Of a stretch of 64,000 bases of DNA, positions 7,267 through 15,765 are shown one piece after another. Position numbers and translations under genes: made by a program. Each line of letters starts with the position of its first letter. Position 1 is the first letter of the stretch. The notes beneath the pieces are model-generated. The model searched no databases, was not told the DNA's origin, and saw nothing but the letters and a program-made list of their open reading frames with translations. The DNA is taken from positions 372,001 through 436,000 of the forward strand of contig NZ_JAFBGA010000006.1 of NCBI RefSeq assembly GCF_016909575.1, in the 5' to 3' direction. Source of the stretch: Streptomyces sp. HB132 (GTDB lineage Bacteria; Actinomycetota; Actinomycetes; Streptomycetales; Streptomycetaceae).

Positions 7267-7864
7267 GTTGTTACCGAGTCCGCCGACCCCGCGCCCGCCG
7301 ACGAGAACCTGCTCTCCCTTGCCCGCCGCGATCCCTCCGATGCCTCGGCCGTAGGGCATGCGGACACCCCGGTGGTGATGATCGAGTACTCCGACTTCCA
7401 GTGCCCGTTCTGCGGCCAGTTCGCCCGCAAGACCGAGCCTGAACTGCTGCGCTCGTACGTGGACAAGGGCGTCCTGCGTATCGAATGGCGCAACTTCCCT
7501 GTCTTCGGACCGGAGTCCGAGCAGGCGGCCCTGGCCGGCTGGCCGGCCGGGCAGCTGAACAAGTTCTGGGAATTCCACGACGTCGCTTACAGCAAGCCGC
7601 GTTAACGCAACACCGGTGAGTTCAGCACCGAGAATCCCACCACCATGACCCGCGAGGCAGGCATCGCCGAAATTGAGCGGGTCCAGGCGGACATGGCATC
7701 CGACAAGACCCGAACCGCAGTGCAGAAGGACCAGAAGGAGGGCTACAACCTCGGTGTGACCAGCACTCCGGCGTTTCTGATCAACGGTCGGCCGGTCTCG
7801 GGGCGCAGCCTACGGCCACCTTCAAGGAGTCGTCGAGGCCGCGGCGAAGGCGGCAGGGCGATGA
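7267..7864 (+). pseudogene. DsbA-family thioredoxin-fold oxidoreductase, inactivated
   Basis: The reading frame shows the thioredoxin-fold active site SDFQCPFCGQFA (CPFC) and later FWEFHDVAYSKPR. It is then interrupted by an in-frame TAA at 7603-7605 and resumes in the same frame with RNTGEFSTEN...AGIAEIERVQADM...YNLGVTSTPAFLINGRPVSG (cis-Pro loop TSTPAF). Near 7800 it slips frame twice before AAAKAAGR and a TGA at 7862. The signal/anchor region upstream is not recognisable. Intact relatives are secreted or membrane-anchored disulfide oxidoreductases, usually next to ccdA, as here. Confidence 0.75.
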
Positions 7865-8246
7865 GCGAGGCCGGACCGGCGGTGGCGTTCCTCGGCGGTC
7901 TGCTGGCGTCGTTGTGGGACCGGTTCGATCTGGGCCGCAAGCGCGGGCTGCGGGGCAGGATCTTCCGGTTGGGTCCGGCGGCCCTGCACAGCTCCTCGGC
8001 GTCGGTGGCGTGCTGTTCGTCGCGCTCGGTGTGGCTTTCCTGGCTTTCGACGGCACGTCCGCGCTGCCGTCGATGCCGAGCACCGATGCCGAGTTCGCCC
8101 TGGAAGAGCGATCGTCCGACCTCGGCGCAGCGGTGTCCGACGGACTGATTGTGCTGGTATTGGCCGCACTGCTGGTGCTACTCCGGCTCGCGAGAAGGCG
8201 GAATCCGCAGCCGTCGCCGGAAGAGGAGACATCGGCGCACGGGTAA
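7861..8246 (+). pseudogene. CcdA-like membrane protein with internal deletion
   Basis: The ATG at 7861 overlaps the dsbA remnant stop. The first residues MSEAGPAVAFLGGLLASL look like the start of CcdA proteins, but the sequence jumps straight to WDRFDLGRKRGLRGR, a loop normally much further on, so the catalytic Cys helices are missing. A frame change then leads to GVLFVALGVAFLAFDGTSALPS and a final hydrophobic segment LIVLVLAALLVLL. CcdA passes electrons from thioredoxin to periplasmic thiol proteins; this copy cannot. The family call is an inference from context plus residual motifs. Confidence 0.5.
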
Positions 8247-8276
8247 CGGGCCTTTGGCCGCGTGCCCTGGCATACG

Positions 8277-8308
8277 GAAGGGGAAGGATACGGATCCCTC
8301 CCCTTTTC
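8277..8308. terminator. Hairpin between ccdA remnant and rhodanese gene
   Basis: GGAAGGGGAAGGAT (8277-8290) pairs with ATCCCTCCCCTTTT (8295-8308) with a small internal mismatch, and a run of T follows on the plus strand. It lies between convergent units. Confidence 0.6.
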
Positions 8309-8317
8309 TCGCATGGC

Positions 8318-8893
8318 TCAGGGGTTGCGCAGTGCGGCCAGTGTGTTGTCGAGGTCGGCGGCGCGGGGGCGGTTGTGGGGGAGCTTGGCGAGCATGGCGG
8401 CCATGCCGCAGGTGTTGGTCAGGGCGGAGAAGACCAGACCACCCGCGATGCCGACGGAGACGAGCTGGAAGGCCGGGTGGACGACGTATCCGAGTAGTAG
8501 GCCGAGCAGCACGATCACTCCTGCGGTGAGCCTCACCTGCCGCTCCATGCCCCAGGTGGCACGCGAGGCGCCCTGGGGACGGTGGAGCTCGTGGCCGTCG
8601 GCCGCCCATGCGCCGGTGCCTCCCGACAAGGTGACCGCGGTGACGCCGTTCTCCGCGAGGATCCTGCAGGCGTTCTCGGAACGGGAGCCCGAGGCGCAGA
8701 CAACCAGGACGTCACCGCGGTCGGCAGCGTGCCGTATGTCGGGCAGTGCGCGCTGGATCTGGTCGAGGGGAATGTTGAGTGCGCCGGGGAGGTGACCGCC
8801 GGCGTATTCGCCCGGGGTGCGCACGTCGATGACGGTCAACTCGTGCAGGCGGGTACGCGCCTCGTCAGTGGCGAGGGCCGTGGGTGTGGTCAT
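8318..8893 (-). CDS. Rhodanese-domain membrane protein
   Basis: A 191-residue protein with an N-terminal rhodanese domain (VIDVRTPGEYAGGHLPGALNIPL) and active-site loop VVCASGSRS, whose Cys would accept sulfane sulfur near residue 70. A C-terminal part carries two hydrophobic segments (AGVIVLLGLLLGYVVHPAF and LVSVGIAGGLVFSAL) of the DUF2892 type, so the enzyme is likely membrane-tethered, with the rhodanese domain in the cytosol. It is the last gene of the minus-strand sulfur operon, 136 bp after the exporter gene. Confidence 0.86.
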   Translation of the reverse strand: MTTPTALATDEARTRLHELTVIDVRTPGEYAGGHLPGALNIPLDQIQRALPDIRHAADRGDVLVVCASGSRSENACRILAENGVTAVTLSGGTGAWAADGHELHRPQGASRATWGMERQVRLTAGVIVLLGLLLGYVVHPAFQLVSVGIAGGLVFSALTNTCGMAAMLAKLPHNRPRAADLDNTLAALRNP

Positions 8894-9029
8894 GGCAGAT
8901 GTCGTCCTTGCGTGTTGAAGTGTGGCGGAGCTTGATCTGACGGGAGTCGGACTGAAGGCGGTCCTGAGATGCGCGGCCGGCTTGAGAAGTGCTCCCGGCT
9001 CTTGTCCTGCGCCGTTGGCGGCCCGCGTG

Positions 9030-9773
9030 TCAGAGGATCACGTCAACGAGCATGAAGGCTGCCACTGCCAGCAGTACGCCGGCGAAGACTTTCTGCAGGG
9101 TGGTGCCGGAGATCTTCGTCGCGAGCCGTTTGCCGTCCCAGGCGCCGAGGATCGCGGTTCCGGCGAACGGGCCGATGATCTCCCAGTGGAGCCCGCCGCT
9201 GGTGCCGGTGCGAGCGGCGAGCGCGGCGAGTGAGTTCACCGTGATGACGAGCAGGCTGGTGCCCACCGCCCGCCGCATGGCGAGTCCCAGGACGCTCACC
9301 AGGGCGGGCACGGCGAGGAATCCCCCACCGACCCCGAGAAAGCCCGTGACGGCGCCGAGTCCGGCACCGGCACCGGCCGCCTTGCCGGGCCGGATCCGGT
9401 CCGGCGGCTCGGACGAGGACGGACGCAGCATACGCAGGGCCGCCAGCGCGGCGATGACCGCGAACGCCACCGTAAGCACCGCTTCGGGCAGGCGCCCGGC
9501 GACGCCACCGGCGAGGAAGGCGGGGACGATGCCCGCCGCGGCGAACAGCGACCCGGCCTTCCATGCCACGTTCCCGTCGCGGGAGTGGGCGTACAGGGCT
9601 GTGGCGGAGGTTGCGGTGACGATGATCAGGCTGGCCGTGGTGGCAGCGGCCGGCGTGAAGCCGAGCAGGTAGATCAGTGCCGGTACGGCAAGGACGCTGC
9701 CACCGCCGCCGAGGGCTCCGAGGGCGAGACCGATGACGGCCCCGGCGATGAGGGCGAGGACAAGTAGGGTCAC
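9030..9773 (-). CDS. TauE/SafE-family sulfite/sulfur-anion exporter
   Basis: A 247-residue polytopic membrane protein with the family hallmark of two homologous halves: GALGGGGSVLAVPALIYLLG near the start and GFLGVGGGFLAVPALVSVLG in the middle. The likely role is export of sulfite or related anions made by persulfide oxidation. The GTG start at 9773 overlaps the stop of the upstream small rhodanese gene by 4 nt (9770-9773), so translation is probably coupled. Upstream in-frame residues are Arg-rich and rejected. Confidence 0.88.
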   Translation of the reverse strand: MTLLVLALIAGAVIGLALGALGGGGSVLAVPALIYLLGFTPAAATTASLIIVTATSATALYAHSRDGNVAWKAGSLFAAAGIVPAFLAGGVAGRLPEAVLTVAFAVIAALAALRMLRPSSSEPPDRIRPGKAAGAGAGLGAVTGFLGVGGGFLAVPALVSVLGLAMRRAVGTSLLVITVNSLAALAARTGTSGGLHWEIIGPFAGTAILGAWDGKRLATKISGTTLQKVFAGVLLAVAAFMLVDVIL

Positions 9774-10135
9774 GTGATCTGGCCGCTGTTCCCGCGTTCG
9801 TCGACGACAGGGTGCCCGGCGGCGGCCCACGCTTTCATGCCGCCCTCGACGTCCACCGCCTGCGCTCCGCGCTCAGCGAGGAGCTTCGCCGCCTGCTGGG
9901 AGCGGTGACCGCTGCGGCAGATCACCACCAGCGGATGTCCCTCCGCCTCGGCGGGCAGGGTAGCGTCGGCGACCAGTTTTGTCAGCGGTACGTGAACGGC
10001 GCCCGGGGCGTGGCCCGTGGTCCATTCGGGCTTCTCACGGACGTCCAGCAGGACCGCGTCAGGCCGGTCGCCGCTGGTGCGCCTGCGCGCCTCGTCGACC
10101 GTGAGGCGGGCCCCGTTTCGGCGAAAGAGAAACAT
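9770..10135 (-). CDS. Single-domain rhodanese sulfurtransferase
   Basis: A 121-residue cytosolic sulfurtransferase. The ATG at 10135 follows a GGAAGGAAG ribosome site. Motifs are LLDVREKPEWTTGHAPGAVHVPL and the active-site loop VVICRSGHRS, whose Cys would carry the persulfide. The C-terminus reads GGMKAWAAAGHPVV, standard for the fold. It sits between the CstB-like gene (38-bp gap) and the exporter gene (4-nt overlap), so it would shuttle sulfane sulfur within the module. Confidence 0.9.
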   Translation of the reverse strand: MFLFRRNGARLTVDEARRRTSGDRPDAVLLDVREKPEWTTGHAPGAVHVPLTKLVADATLPAEAEGHPLVVICRSGHRSQQAAKLLAERGAQAVDVEGGMKAWAAAGHPVVDERGNSGQIT

Positions 10136-10173
10136 CACACACGCTTCCTTCCTTGCGGGGGAACGGTCGGAAA

Positions 10174-11538
10174 TCAACCGGAGGTCAGGGGCAGCCCGGC
10201 ATCCGTCGCGGCGTCGAAACCGTCGTCGACGGCGATCACGCCGCGGCCGGCGGCGTCCAGCAGGGAAGCGGCGATCGCGGCGCGCATCCCGCCGGCGCAG
10301 TGCACCCACACCGTCCCCTCCGGCACCTCGCCGATACGGCTGTGCAACTCGTGGATCGGGATGTGTACCGAGCCTTCGATGTAGCCATCCACGCGCTCCG
10401 AGTCCCGGCGCACGTCCAGGACGACCACCCCATCGCCGCCGTTGCGAACATCAGCGAGGTCGGCGAAGCGGGCGCGGGGGAAGGTGGCGAGCTGCTCACC
10501 CTTGCGGACCCAGCCGGCCGGGTCGCCGGTGGCGGCTGCGGCCGGACGGTCGATGCCCACCCGCGCCAGCTCCCTCTGCGCGTCGGTGACCTGCTCCGGG
10601 GTGTCGGCGAGCAGGGTGACGGGCTTGCCCCACGGGATCAGCCAGGCCAAGTAGGTGGCGAGCTTGCCCTCACCCTCGAAATTGAACGACCCGGCCACGT
10701 GCCCCTCGGCGAAGGCCATGCGGCTGCGCAGGTCCACCACCCACTCACCCGCGGCCAGCCGCGAGGCGATCTCCTCGGCGTCTGCACGCCTCGGCGGGGT
10801 GAGGTCGACCGGCGCGGGGCCCGCGGCATTGGCCGGGCCCATGTGCGCGTAGTAGGCGGGCACGTCGTCGAGCCCGGCGAGCATCTGAGTGACGAAGGTG
10901 TCCACGTCCAGGATCAGCGCGTCGTTGTTCTTGCGCTCCTTGCCGATCGTGGTTGCGTCCCCGTCGGCCTGGGATGAGGAACAGAAGCTGCCGAACCCGT
11001 GGGTGGGCAGTACCGGCACTTCGTCGTCCAGTTCCTTGACCAGGCGGTGGGCGGATGCGTGCTGAGCGCGGGCCAGTTGCTCGGTCAGCCGCGGCTCGAC
11101 CAGGTCCGGGCGGCCCACGGTGCCGATCAGCAGCGAGCCGCCGGTGAAGGCAGCCACACCGCGCCCGTCCTCGGTCAGGGCGTAGGAGGTGTGGTGCGGG
11201 GTGTGCCCGGGGGTGGCGATCGCGCGCAGCACCAGGCCTGCGTCCACCGAGACGGTGTCACCGTGGGCGACCGGGGTGCGGGCGAAGGACACGTGTGCCC
11301 CGGCCGGCACCAGGTACTGGGCGCCGGTCACGCGGGCCAGCTCCAGACCGCCGGTGACGTAGTCGTTGTGCACATGGGTCTCGGCCACGAAAGCGATGCG
11401 CACTCCTCGGCGGGCCGCCGCGGCGATGACCTGGTCGAAGTCGCGGGGCGGGTCGATGACCACCGCACCATTGGGTCCGCCCGCCAGGTAGCTGCGGTTT
11501 CCCAGGCCCTCGAACTCCAGGGTGTCGACGAAGAACAC
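10174..11538 (-). CDS. CstB-like MBL/rhodanese/rhodanese protein (persulfide dioxygenase-sulfurtransferase)
   Basis: A 454-residue multidomain cytosolic enzyme. Residues 1-245 are an ETHE1/CstB-type metallo-beta-lactamase domain with THVHNDYVTGG and TPGHTPHHTSY. Residues about 265-340 form a degenerate rhodanese domain without an active-site Cys, and about 355-450 an active one with VHCAGGMRAA. This order is that of CstB, which oxidises low-molecular-weight persulfides and passes on sulfane sulfur. The position where ETHE1-family enzymes have the iron-ligand Asp (FTGD) reads FTGG here, so the metal chemistry may differ. It is first in the minus-strand operon. Confidence 0.85.
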   Translation of the reverse strand: MFFVDTLEFEGLGNRSYLAGGPNGAVVIDPPRDFDQVIAAAARRGVRIAFVAETHVHNDYVTGGLELARVTGAQYLVPAGAHVSFARTPVAHGDTVSVDAGLVLRAIATPGHTPHHTSYALTEDGRGVAAFTGGSLLIGTVGRPDLVEPRLTEQLARAQHASAHRLVKELDDEVPVLPTHGFGSFCSSSQADGDATTIGKERKNNDALILDVDTFVTQMLAGLDDVPAYYAHMGPANAAGPAPVDLTPPRRADAEEIASRLAAGEWVVDLRSRMAFAEGHVAGSFNFEGEGKLATYLAWLIPWGKPVTLLADTPEQVTDAQRELARVGIDRPAAAATGDPAGWVRKGEQLATFPRARFADLADVRNGGDGVVVLDVRRDSERVDGYIEGSVHIPIHELHSRIGEVPEGTVWVHCAGGMRAAIAASLLDAAGRGVIAVDDGFDAATDAGLPLTSG

Positions 11539-11563
11539 GAGTCAGGACTCCTCTCGAACGATG

Positions 11564-11614
11564 TACCCCAGGGGGTATCTGTCATTCACCCTAACAGCTA
11601 TACCGGGGGGGGTA
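11564..11614. promoter_or_regulatory. Two CstR-type operators before the cstB-like operon
   Basis: TACCC-CAGG-GGGTA (11564-11577) repeats exactly the TACCC-N4-GGGTA pattern found before the cstR-like gene. A second site at 11601-11614 matches with one change (TACCG-N4-GGGTA). A weaker third (TACGC-N4-GGGTA, 11666-11679) lies before the divergent DUF302 gene. This spacing would let one repressor control both directions. Confidence 0.68.
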
Positions 11615-11717
11615 TTCCGGGAAGGAGCGTTCCCCACTCAAGGCGTCGCCTGGCCCCCTTGCGGGTACGCGGTGGGGTATAGAGGAGTCAGTCGTTCCGC
11701 ACTATCCGGGAGTGTCC

Positions 11718-12104
11718 GTGTCCTACGACCGCACCGTCCGACTCGACGCCGACTTCGACACCACTGTCACCGCCGTCCGCAAGGCACTGGCCGACCAGGG
11801 CTTCGGCATCCTCACCGAGATCGACGTCAAGGCCACCCTCAAGGCAAAACTCGGCCACGACATGGAGGACTACCTGATTCTCGGCGCCTGTAACCCGCCG
11901 CTCGCCCGCCGGGCCCTGGAAGCCGAGCGCAGCATCGGCCTGCTCCTGCCCTGCAACGTCGTCGTACGCCGCGACCGCGACACCACGGTCATTCAAGCCC
12001 TCGACCCGGGCACCATGGTCACCCTCACCGGCCTCGACGCCCTGAAGCCCGTCGCAGGCGATGCCACCGCCCGCCTGGACGCCGCCCTGAGCTCCCTCAC
12101 CTGA
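11718..12104 (+). CDS. DUF302 protein
   Basis: A 128-residue DUF302 protein; the motif GFGILTEIDV, followed by YLILGACNPPLARRAL and GLLLPCNVVV, is diagnostic. GTG 11718 is preferred over GTG 11712 because GGGAG at 11708-11712 is then well placed. DUF302 proteins recur in actinobacterial and proteobacterial sulfur operons; two Cys residues (ACNPP and LPCN) could hold persulfide, but no reaction is known to me. It is transcribed divergently from the cstB-like gene and shares its operator region. Confidence 0.85.
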   Translation: MSYDRTVRLDADFDTTVTAVRKALADQGFGILTEIDVKATLKAKLGHDMEDYLILGACNPPLARRALEAERSIGLLLPCNVVVRRDRDTTVIQALDPGTMVTLTGLDALKPVAGDATARLDAALSSLT

Positions 12105-12603
12105 CCCCCTCACCACCGCGGACGCCCGAAGGCCATCGACGAGGACATGCCCACCTTCACCGTCGCGACTCGAGGAAAGCGTCCCCGTCGCCGAGAACAC
12201 GAAGAAGGCCACCACAAAGACCGGGAAAGCGCAGGCACGCACATCGGTCACCTCGCCCTACCAGGCACTCACAGAGACCGAGGAAGCCGCAGTGGACGGC
12301 CACCGCAGCCCAAGCCCCTCCACAACCGCCGCACCGACACGCTCACCGCCGAGGAAATCGACCTCCGCGAACCGGGTGTCCGGATGGCGCCGCCGCTGTT
12401 CGATGCGATCGACCGGCTCCCGGTCGCCGAGGAGCACCGTGAGGAATCTATCGCCTTGGCTCGAAGAGCCGGCCGAGCTCGCTCCGGCTCCCCCGCGCGC
12501 CTGGCCCCATGGTGGTCTATGAGGCACGACTCCACAGCCCCGCCTATATGGGGCTGCACCGTCCGGGCACACGGTGCTGATCAGAAGCAGCTGGGAACGG
12601 GCT
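12105..12603. other. About 500 bp without a recognisable gene
   Basis: Several open frames cross this stretch, but none has a ribosome site with a family motif. A plus-strand frame contains EEIDLREPGVRMAPPLFDAIDRLP, which looks protein-like but was not recognised and lacks a credible start. It is probably decayed sequence at the edge of the sulfur island. Confidence 0.4.
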
Positions 12604-13281
12604 TCATGGCAGCGTAAACCGAAAGCACCGCACAACCGCGACCGTCGTTCCAACGGCGAAGACCAGCGCAGGGGTGGCCAGGCGCACTTCGGCCGCTGTC
12701 TGCTCGCCCGGCTGTGCTATTCCACGGGCCGGTGCGCGTCCCGTCGGGTCGTACAGAACCGTAAGCACGTCCCCCGGGTGGGTGAAGCCGGTGCAACCCC
12801 GCCAGATCTTCATGCGCGGGGAGACTCCGGGCCCGTCAGGGTCCACCTCGCACAGGAAGCGACGCTGCTGGTGTCCCTTGCTCTCGACGGAGGTGACGTG
12901 GGCAGACTGCACCTGGCCCCGGCCGGCCAGCGCGAGCCCCGCCGCTGCCTGGGGCGCCGCGAAAGCGAGACACATACCCAGCACACCCACAAGCCCGACG
13001 AGGATGCGCCCGGCCCGCAGAACCGCCAGATACATGACCAGTGCGGCGACGAGCACCAAACCGACCTCGCCGCTGCGGAGGGCCGAGGGTCCGGCCCACA
13101 TGCCCAGGAATCCCGCACCGGTGATCAAGGTGACGCCGAGGAACCCCACCGCGAGACCATGAGCCAGAATGCCTGCTCCTGGAACGCCGACGAACTCCGC
13201 CGGCCCCCACAGAGTCGACCTGAAATGGGCCGCGAGTCCGGGAGCTGGATCAGCCCTGCGGTGACTGTCAGGGGCGTTCAG
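12604..13281 (-). CDS. Membrane protein with DUF3592-like tail, probable CTG start
   Basis: About 225 residues. Four or more hydrophobic segments are visible (GFLGVTLITGAGFLGMW, VGLVLVAALVMYLAVL, ILVGLVGVLGMCLAFAAP, ALVFAVGTTVAVV). Between them lies a soluble part with Cys pairs ending GDVLTVLYDPTGRAPARG, the (V/L)xYDPxxP motif of DUF3592. An AAGGAGGGG ribosome site (13287-13296 on the minus strand) sits 6 nt before a CTG codon at 13281, suggesting an unusual CTG start; an ATG at 13368 without such a site is the alternative. Function unknown. Confidence 0.6.
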   Translation of the reverse strand: MNAPDSHRRADPAPGLAAHFRSTLWGPAEFVGVPGAGILAHGLAVGFLGVTLITGAGFLGMWAGPSALRSGEVGLVLVAALVMYLAVLRAGRILVGLVGVLGMCLAFAAPQAAAGLALAGRGQVQSAHVTSVESKGHQQRRFLCEVDPDGPGVSPRMKIWRGCTGFTHPGDVLTVLYDPTGRAPARGIAQPGEQTAAEVRLATPALVFAVGTTVAVVRCFRFTLP

Positions 13282-13452
13282 GTAGCTCCCCTCCTTTCGA
13301 CCAGTGGTCCGGCTCGGCTCCGGTGTCGCAGGCTGCGCCCGTACATGGTGGTGCCCCGCCCTATTCACGGCACTGCTGGAATGCCGAAACGTAGCGACTT
13401 CTTTCCTGCCGGAATCACGCAGTCACGCGGTCGCCATCACATACGACGATGT

Positions 13453-13986
13453 TCAGCCGTGGTGCCCCGACGACAGGTCTGCCCAGCCCAGTGGGTGCAA
13501 AGCGCTGTCGCCGTGCGTCGGCATAGCGGGCTCCCCGCCCGCCTCGTTGAAGGCGGTCAAAGCGCTGACAAGAGCGAGGCGCTGGACAGGGTCGAGCCGT
13601 TCGACGATAGCGGCGATCTCCTGTTGTCGCCGTGTCGTCACGTCCTCGACCGTGCGGCGGCCCTCGTCGGTGACCTGGAGCAGGGTCTCGCGGCGGTTGT
13701 CCTGATTGATCTGCCGGTCGGCGAGCCGCGCCGCGATCAGCCGGTCCACCATCCGCATCGCGGTCGAGGGGGCCACACCCAGCAGGTGCGCGAGGGTGAC
13801 AAGCTTGGTCGCCCCACGTGTGGACAGGACGACGAGCATGCGGAATTGCGGCAAGGTCACACGGTCTTCGACCTCGGCGAGCGAACGTGCCGACACCGCG
13901 ACGAGAAGCCGTGACGCCGTCAACACCGCACGGGTAACTGCGTCCACATCAAACGTGCCCTCGGCCGGGGCACTTCGCTCAACCAT
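13453..13986 (-). CDS. MarR-family transcriptional regulator
   Basis: A 177-residue winged-helix regulator. The region VTLPQFRMLVVLSTRGATKLVTLAHLLGVAPSTAMRMVDRLIAARL is the MarR helix-turn-helix, followed by the wing with DRRETLLQVTDEGRRTVE. The ligand is unknown. The adjacent minus-strand gene to the right is a PP2C phosphatase with a 30-bp gap, so the two may be co-transcribed, phosphatase first. The C-terminal tail beyond residue 150 is low in recognisable features. Confidence 0.88.
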   Translation of the reverse strand: MVERSAPAEGTFDVDAVTRAVLTASRLLVAVSARSLAEVEDRVTLPQFRMLVVLSTRGATKLVTLAHLLGVAPSTAMRMVDRLIAARLADRQINQDNRRETLLQVTDEGRRTVEDVTTRRQQEIAAIVERLDPVQRLALVSALTAFNEAGGEPAMPTHGDSALHPLGWADLSSGHHG

Positions 13987-14016
13987 GGTCCCTTTCTATC
14001 GCGTCCGCAGAGACCT

Positions 14017-15096
14017 CTACACCACTGGCGTCTCATCCCGGTGATATCGCAGGAGCAGCATTGCCGCGTCGTCGTGCAGCGGGCCGGCCGCGTGCCGGAC
14101 GACGTCCCCGCGGAGTTCTTCCAGAGCGACTTGCGCGTCGTCGTCCCTGAGCAGGGTGGCCCGATCCTCCAGGGGATAGAACTGTCCTTCACCGTCGCGC
14201 GCTTCGGTCACCCCGTCGGTATACAGCAAGAGTTGTTCTTCTGGGCTGAATCCGACGTGGTGGGACCGCGGCGGCTCGCCGTCGTGCATGCCCAGGCCGA
14301 GCGGCAGGGCGTACGACGGAGGCTCCGTGAATTCGATGGTGCCGTCCCGACGGATCAGCATGGGTGCGGGATGCCCGCAATTGACCATGACGACGGTTTC
14401 CTCTTCCGGCCGCACCTCTGCCAGAAGAGCAGTCACGAACTTCTCGCCCTGCAACTCGCGGGCCACGCTCCGTTCCAGACGAGCCACAAGCCTGACGAGG
14501 TCCGGTTCCTCGTGTGCCGCCTCGCGGAAAGCGCCCAGGACGACGGCCGCTGTCTCCACCGCGGCGAGCCCCTTGCCCTGTACGTCACCGATCAGCACAC
14601 GCACGCCTTGGGATGCGACGACGACCTCGTAGAGGTCCCCGCCGATTCGCGCCTCGGCCACAGCTGATGTGTAGGAGACCGCCACACTGAGGGGCCCCGC
14701 ACGGCGGGGCACCGGTCTGAGCAGGACGCGTTGCGCGGCCTCTGCGATCGAACGGACACTGGCGAGCTCCGCCTCGCGTCGTTGCCGCATGACCGCGGCC
14801 ACGACTCCCGCTGCGGTCACTCCCCCGACGGATGCCATGGCTGTGTAGCCGCGGCGGCCGTCGAAGAGACCGTCGTACAGGCCGAGACCGAAGCACAGCA
14901 ACAGCGCCACCGCACCGATGAAGGCGGTGCGCCTCCACGTGCCGATCAAGCCGGCGAAGGCGGGTCCGAGGGACACCAGGGGAAGAAACCCCACCCCAGG
15001 TCCTGCGGTGAGATCGACAGCGGCCACGACCGCCATCACCACGGCCGGCAGCCATGAGAGGACGGCCGATCCATCCCATCGTGGGGTCGTGGTCAT
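14017..15096 (-). CDS. Membrane-anchored SpoIIE-type PP2C serine phosphatase
   Basis: A 359-residue protein: four hydrophobic segments within residues 1-120, then a cytosolic PP2C/SpoIIE domain. All metal and catalytic motifs are there: GGDLYEVV, IGDVQGKGLAA, VNCGHPAPML, LLYTDGVTEARD and HDDAAMLLLR. Such phosphatases usually act on anti-anti-sigma factors in Streptomyces partner-switching systems. No antisigma partner is adjacent. The ATG at 15096 (MTTTPRWDG) has GGGAG upstream; the longer ATG at 15156 adds an unsupported 20 residues. Confidence 0.88.
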   Translation of the reverse strand: MTTTPRWDGSAVLSWLPAVVMAVVAAVDLTAGPGVGFLPLVSLGPAFAGLIGTWRRTAFIGAVALLLCFGLGLYDGLFDGRRGYTAMASVGGVTAAGVVAAVMRQRREAELASVRSIAEAAQRVLLRPVPRRAGPLSVAVSYTSAVAEARIGGDLYEVVVASQGVRVLIGDVQGKGLAAVETAAVVLGAFREAAHEEPDLVRLVARLERSVARELQGEKFVTALLAEVRPEEETVVMVNCGHPAPMLIRRDGTIEFTEPPSYALPLGLGMHDGEPPRSHHVGFSPEEQLLLYTDGVTEARDGEGQFYPLEDRATLLRDDDAQVALEELRGDVVRHAAGPLHDDAAMLLLRYHRDETPVV

Positions 15097-15304
15097 GGTG
15101 CTCCCGGCCGGTATGCGAACAACGACGAACCGCGATCGCGTCGCGTGACTCGTCATTTAGCCTATGCAACGATTTTGGTGCATTGAGGCCGGCCGACCGC
15201 TCGTTACTCAATCGAGGCCGCAGCAGCCTCACCCACGGACAGCAAGGAGCACGCCCGCACCCGAAAGCGCCACACGCCCATGGGGCTCGGCGCCTGGACT
15301 GGGA

Positions 15305-15730
15305 TCACTGCACGCCGAAGCCCTCTGCAGCCTTCTCGGTCTCGTGCAGCACGACATCACCCGGAGAGCTGTCCACGGTATCCGGCACAGGCGCCCCCCG
15401 GGGCACCGCCAACAGGACTGCTGTCATGACAATGCCAACAAGGAGCACCTGAGCGAGGTATCGCCACCGCTCCCTTTCACTCATGTCCCGCCAAGCCTGC
15501 TGCCCATGGGGAGCGTCGTAGCCCTCACCAACCCACTGCACGGACCCGTCCGTCGGTGCGGGGCCGTGGTCGTCTCCGTCGACGTCCGGGAGCCGTGCGG
15601 ACCGCTCAAGAGCAGAGGGCTCCCGGGGGGCCGACAGGCGTATCGCCTCCTCGTTGTCCTCGGCGAACCTTCTCCACACCGCGCTCGGCGCGGATGAGGC
15701 ACCATCGTCACCCGAATCGTTCACACTCAC
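15305..15730 (-). CDS. Small single-span membrane protein, unknown
   Basis: A 141-residue protein with an acidic N-terminal half (MSVNDSGDDGASS..., RRFAEDNEEAIRLS), one hydrophobic span (YLAQVLLVGIVMTAVLLAVP, near residues 91-110) preceded by basic residues, and a short outer tail. This suggests an N-in single-pass protein. No family is recognised. It lies 35 bp after the deazaflavin-type reductase gene on the same strand, so they may be expressed together. Confidence 0.55.
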   Translation of the reverse strand: MSVNDSGDDGASSAPSAVWRRFAEDNEEAIRLSAPREPSALERSARLPDVDGDDHGPAPTDGSVQWVGEGYDAPHGQQAWRDMSERERWRYLAQVLLVGIVMTAVLLAVPRGAPVPDTVDSSPGDVVLHETEKAAEGFGVQ

Positions 15731-15765
15731 TCCCCCACCATGATCCAGTCACTCACATCCTTGCT

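Noticed and set aside
12147..12617. 157-codon plus-strand frame in the 12.1-12.6 kb gap
   Set aside because: No ribosome site, Arg/His-rich, no recognised family; kept only as part of an unexplained gap.
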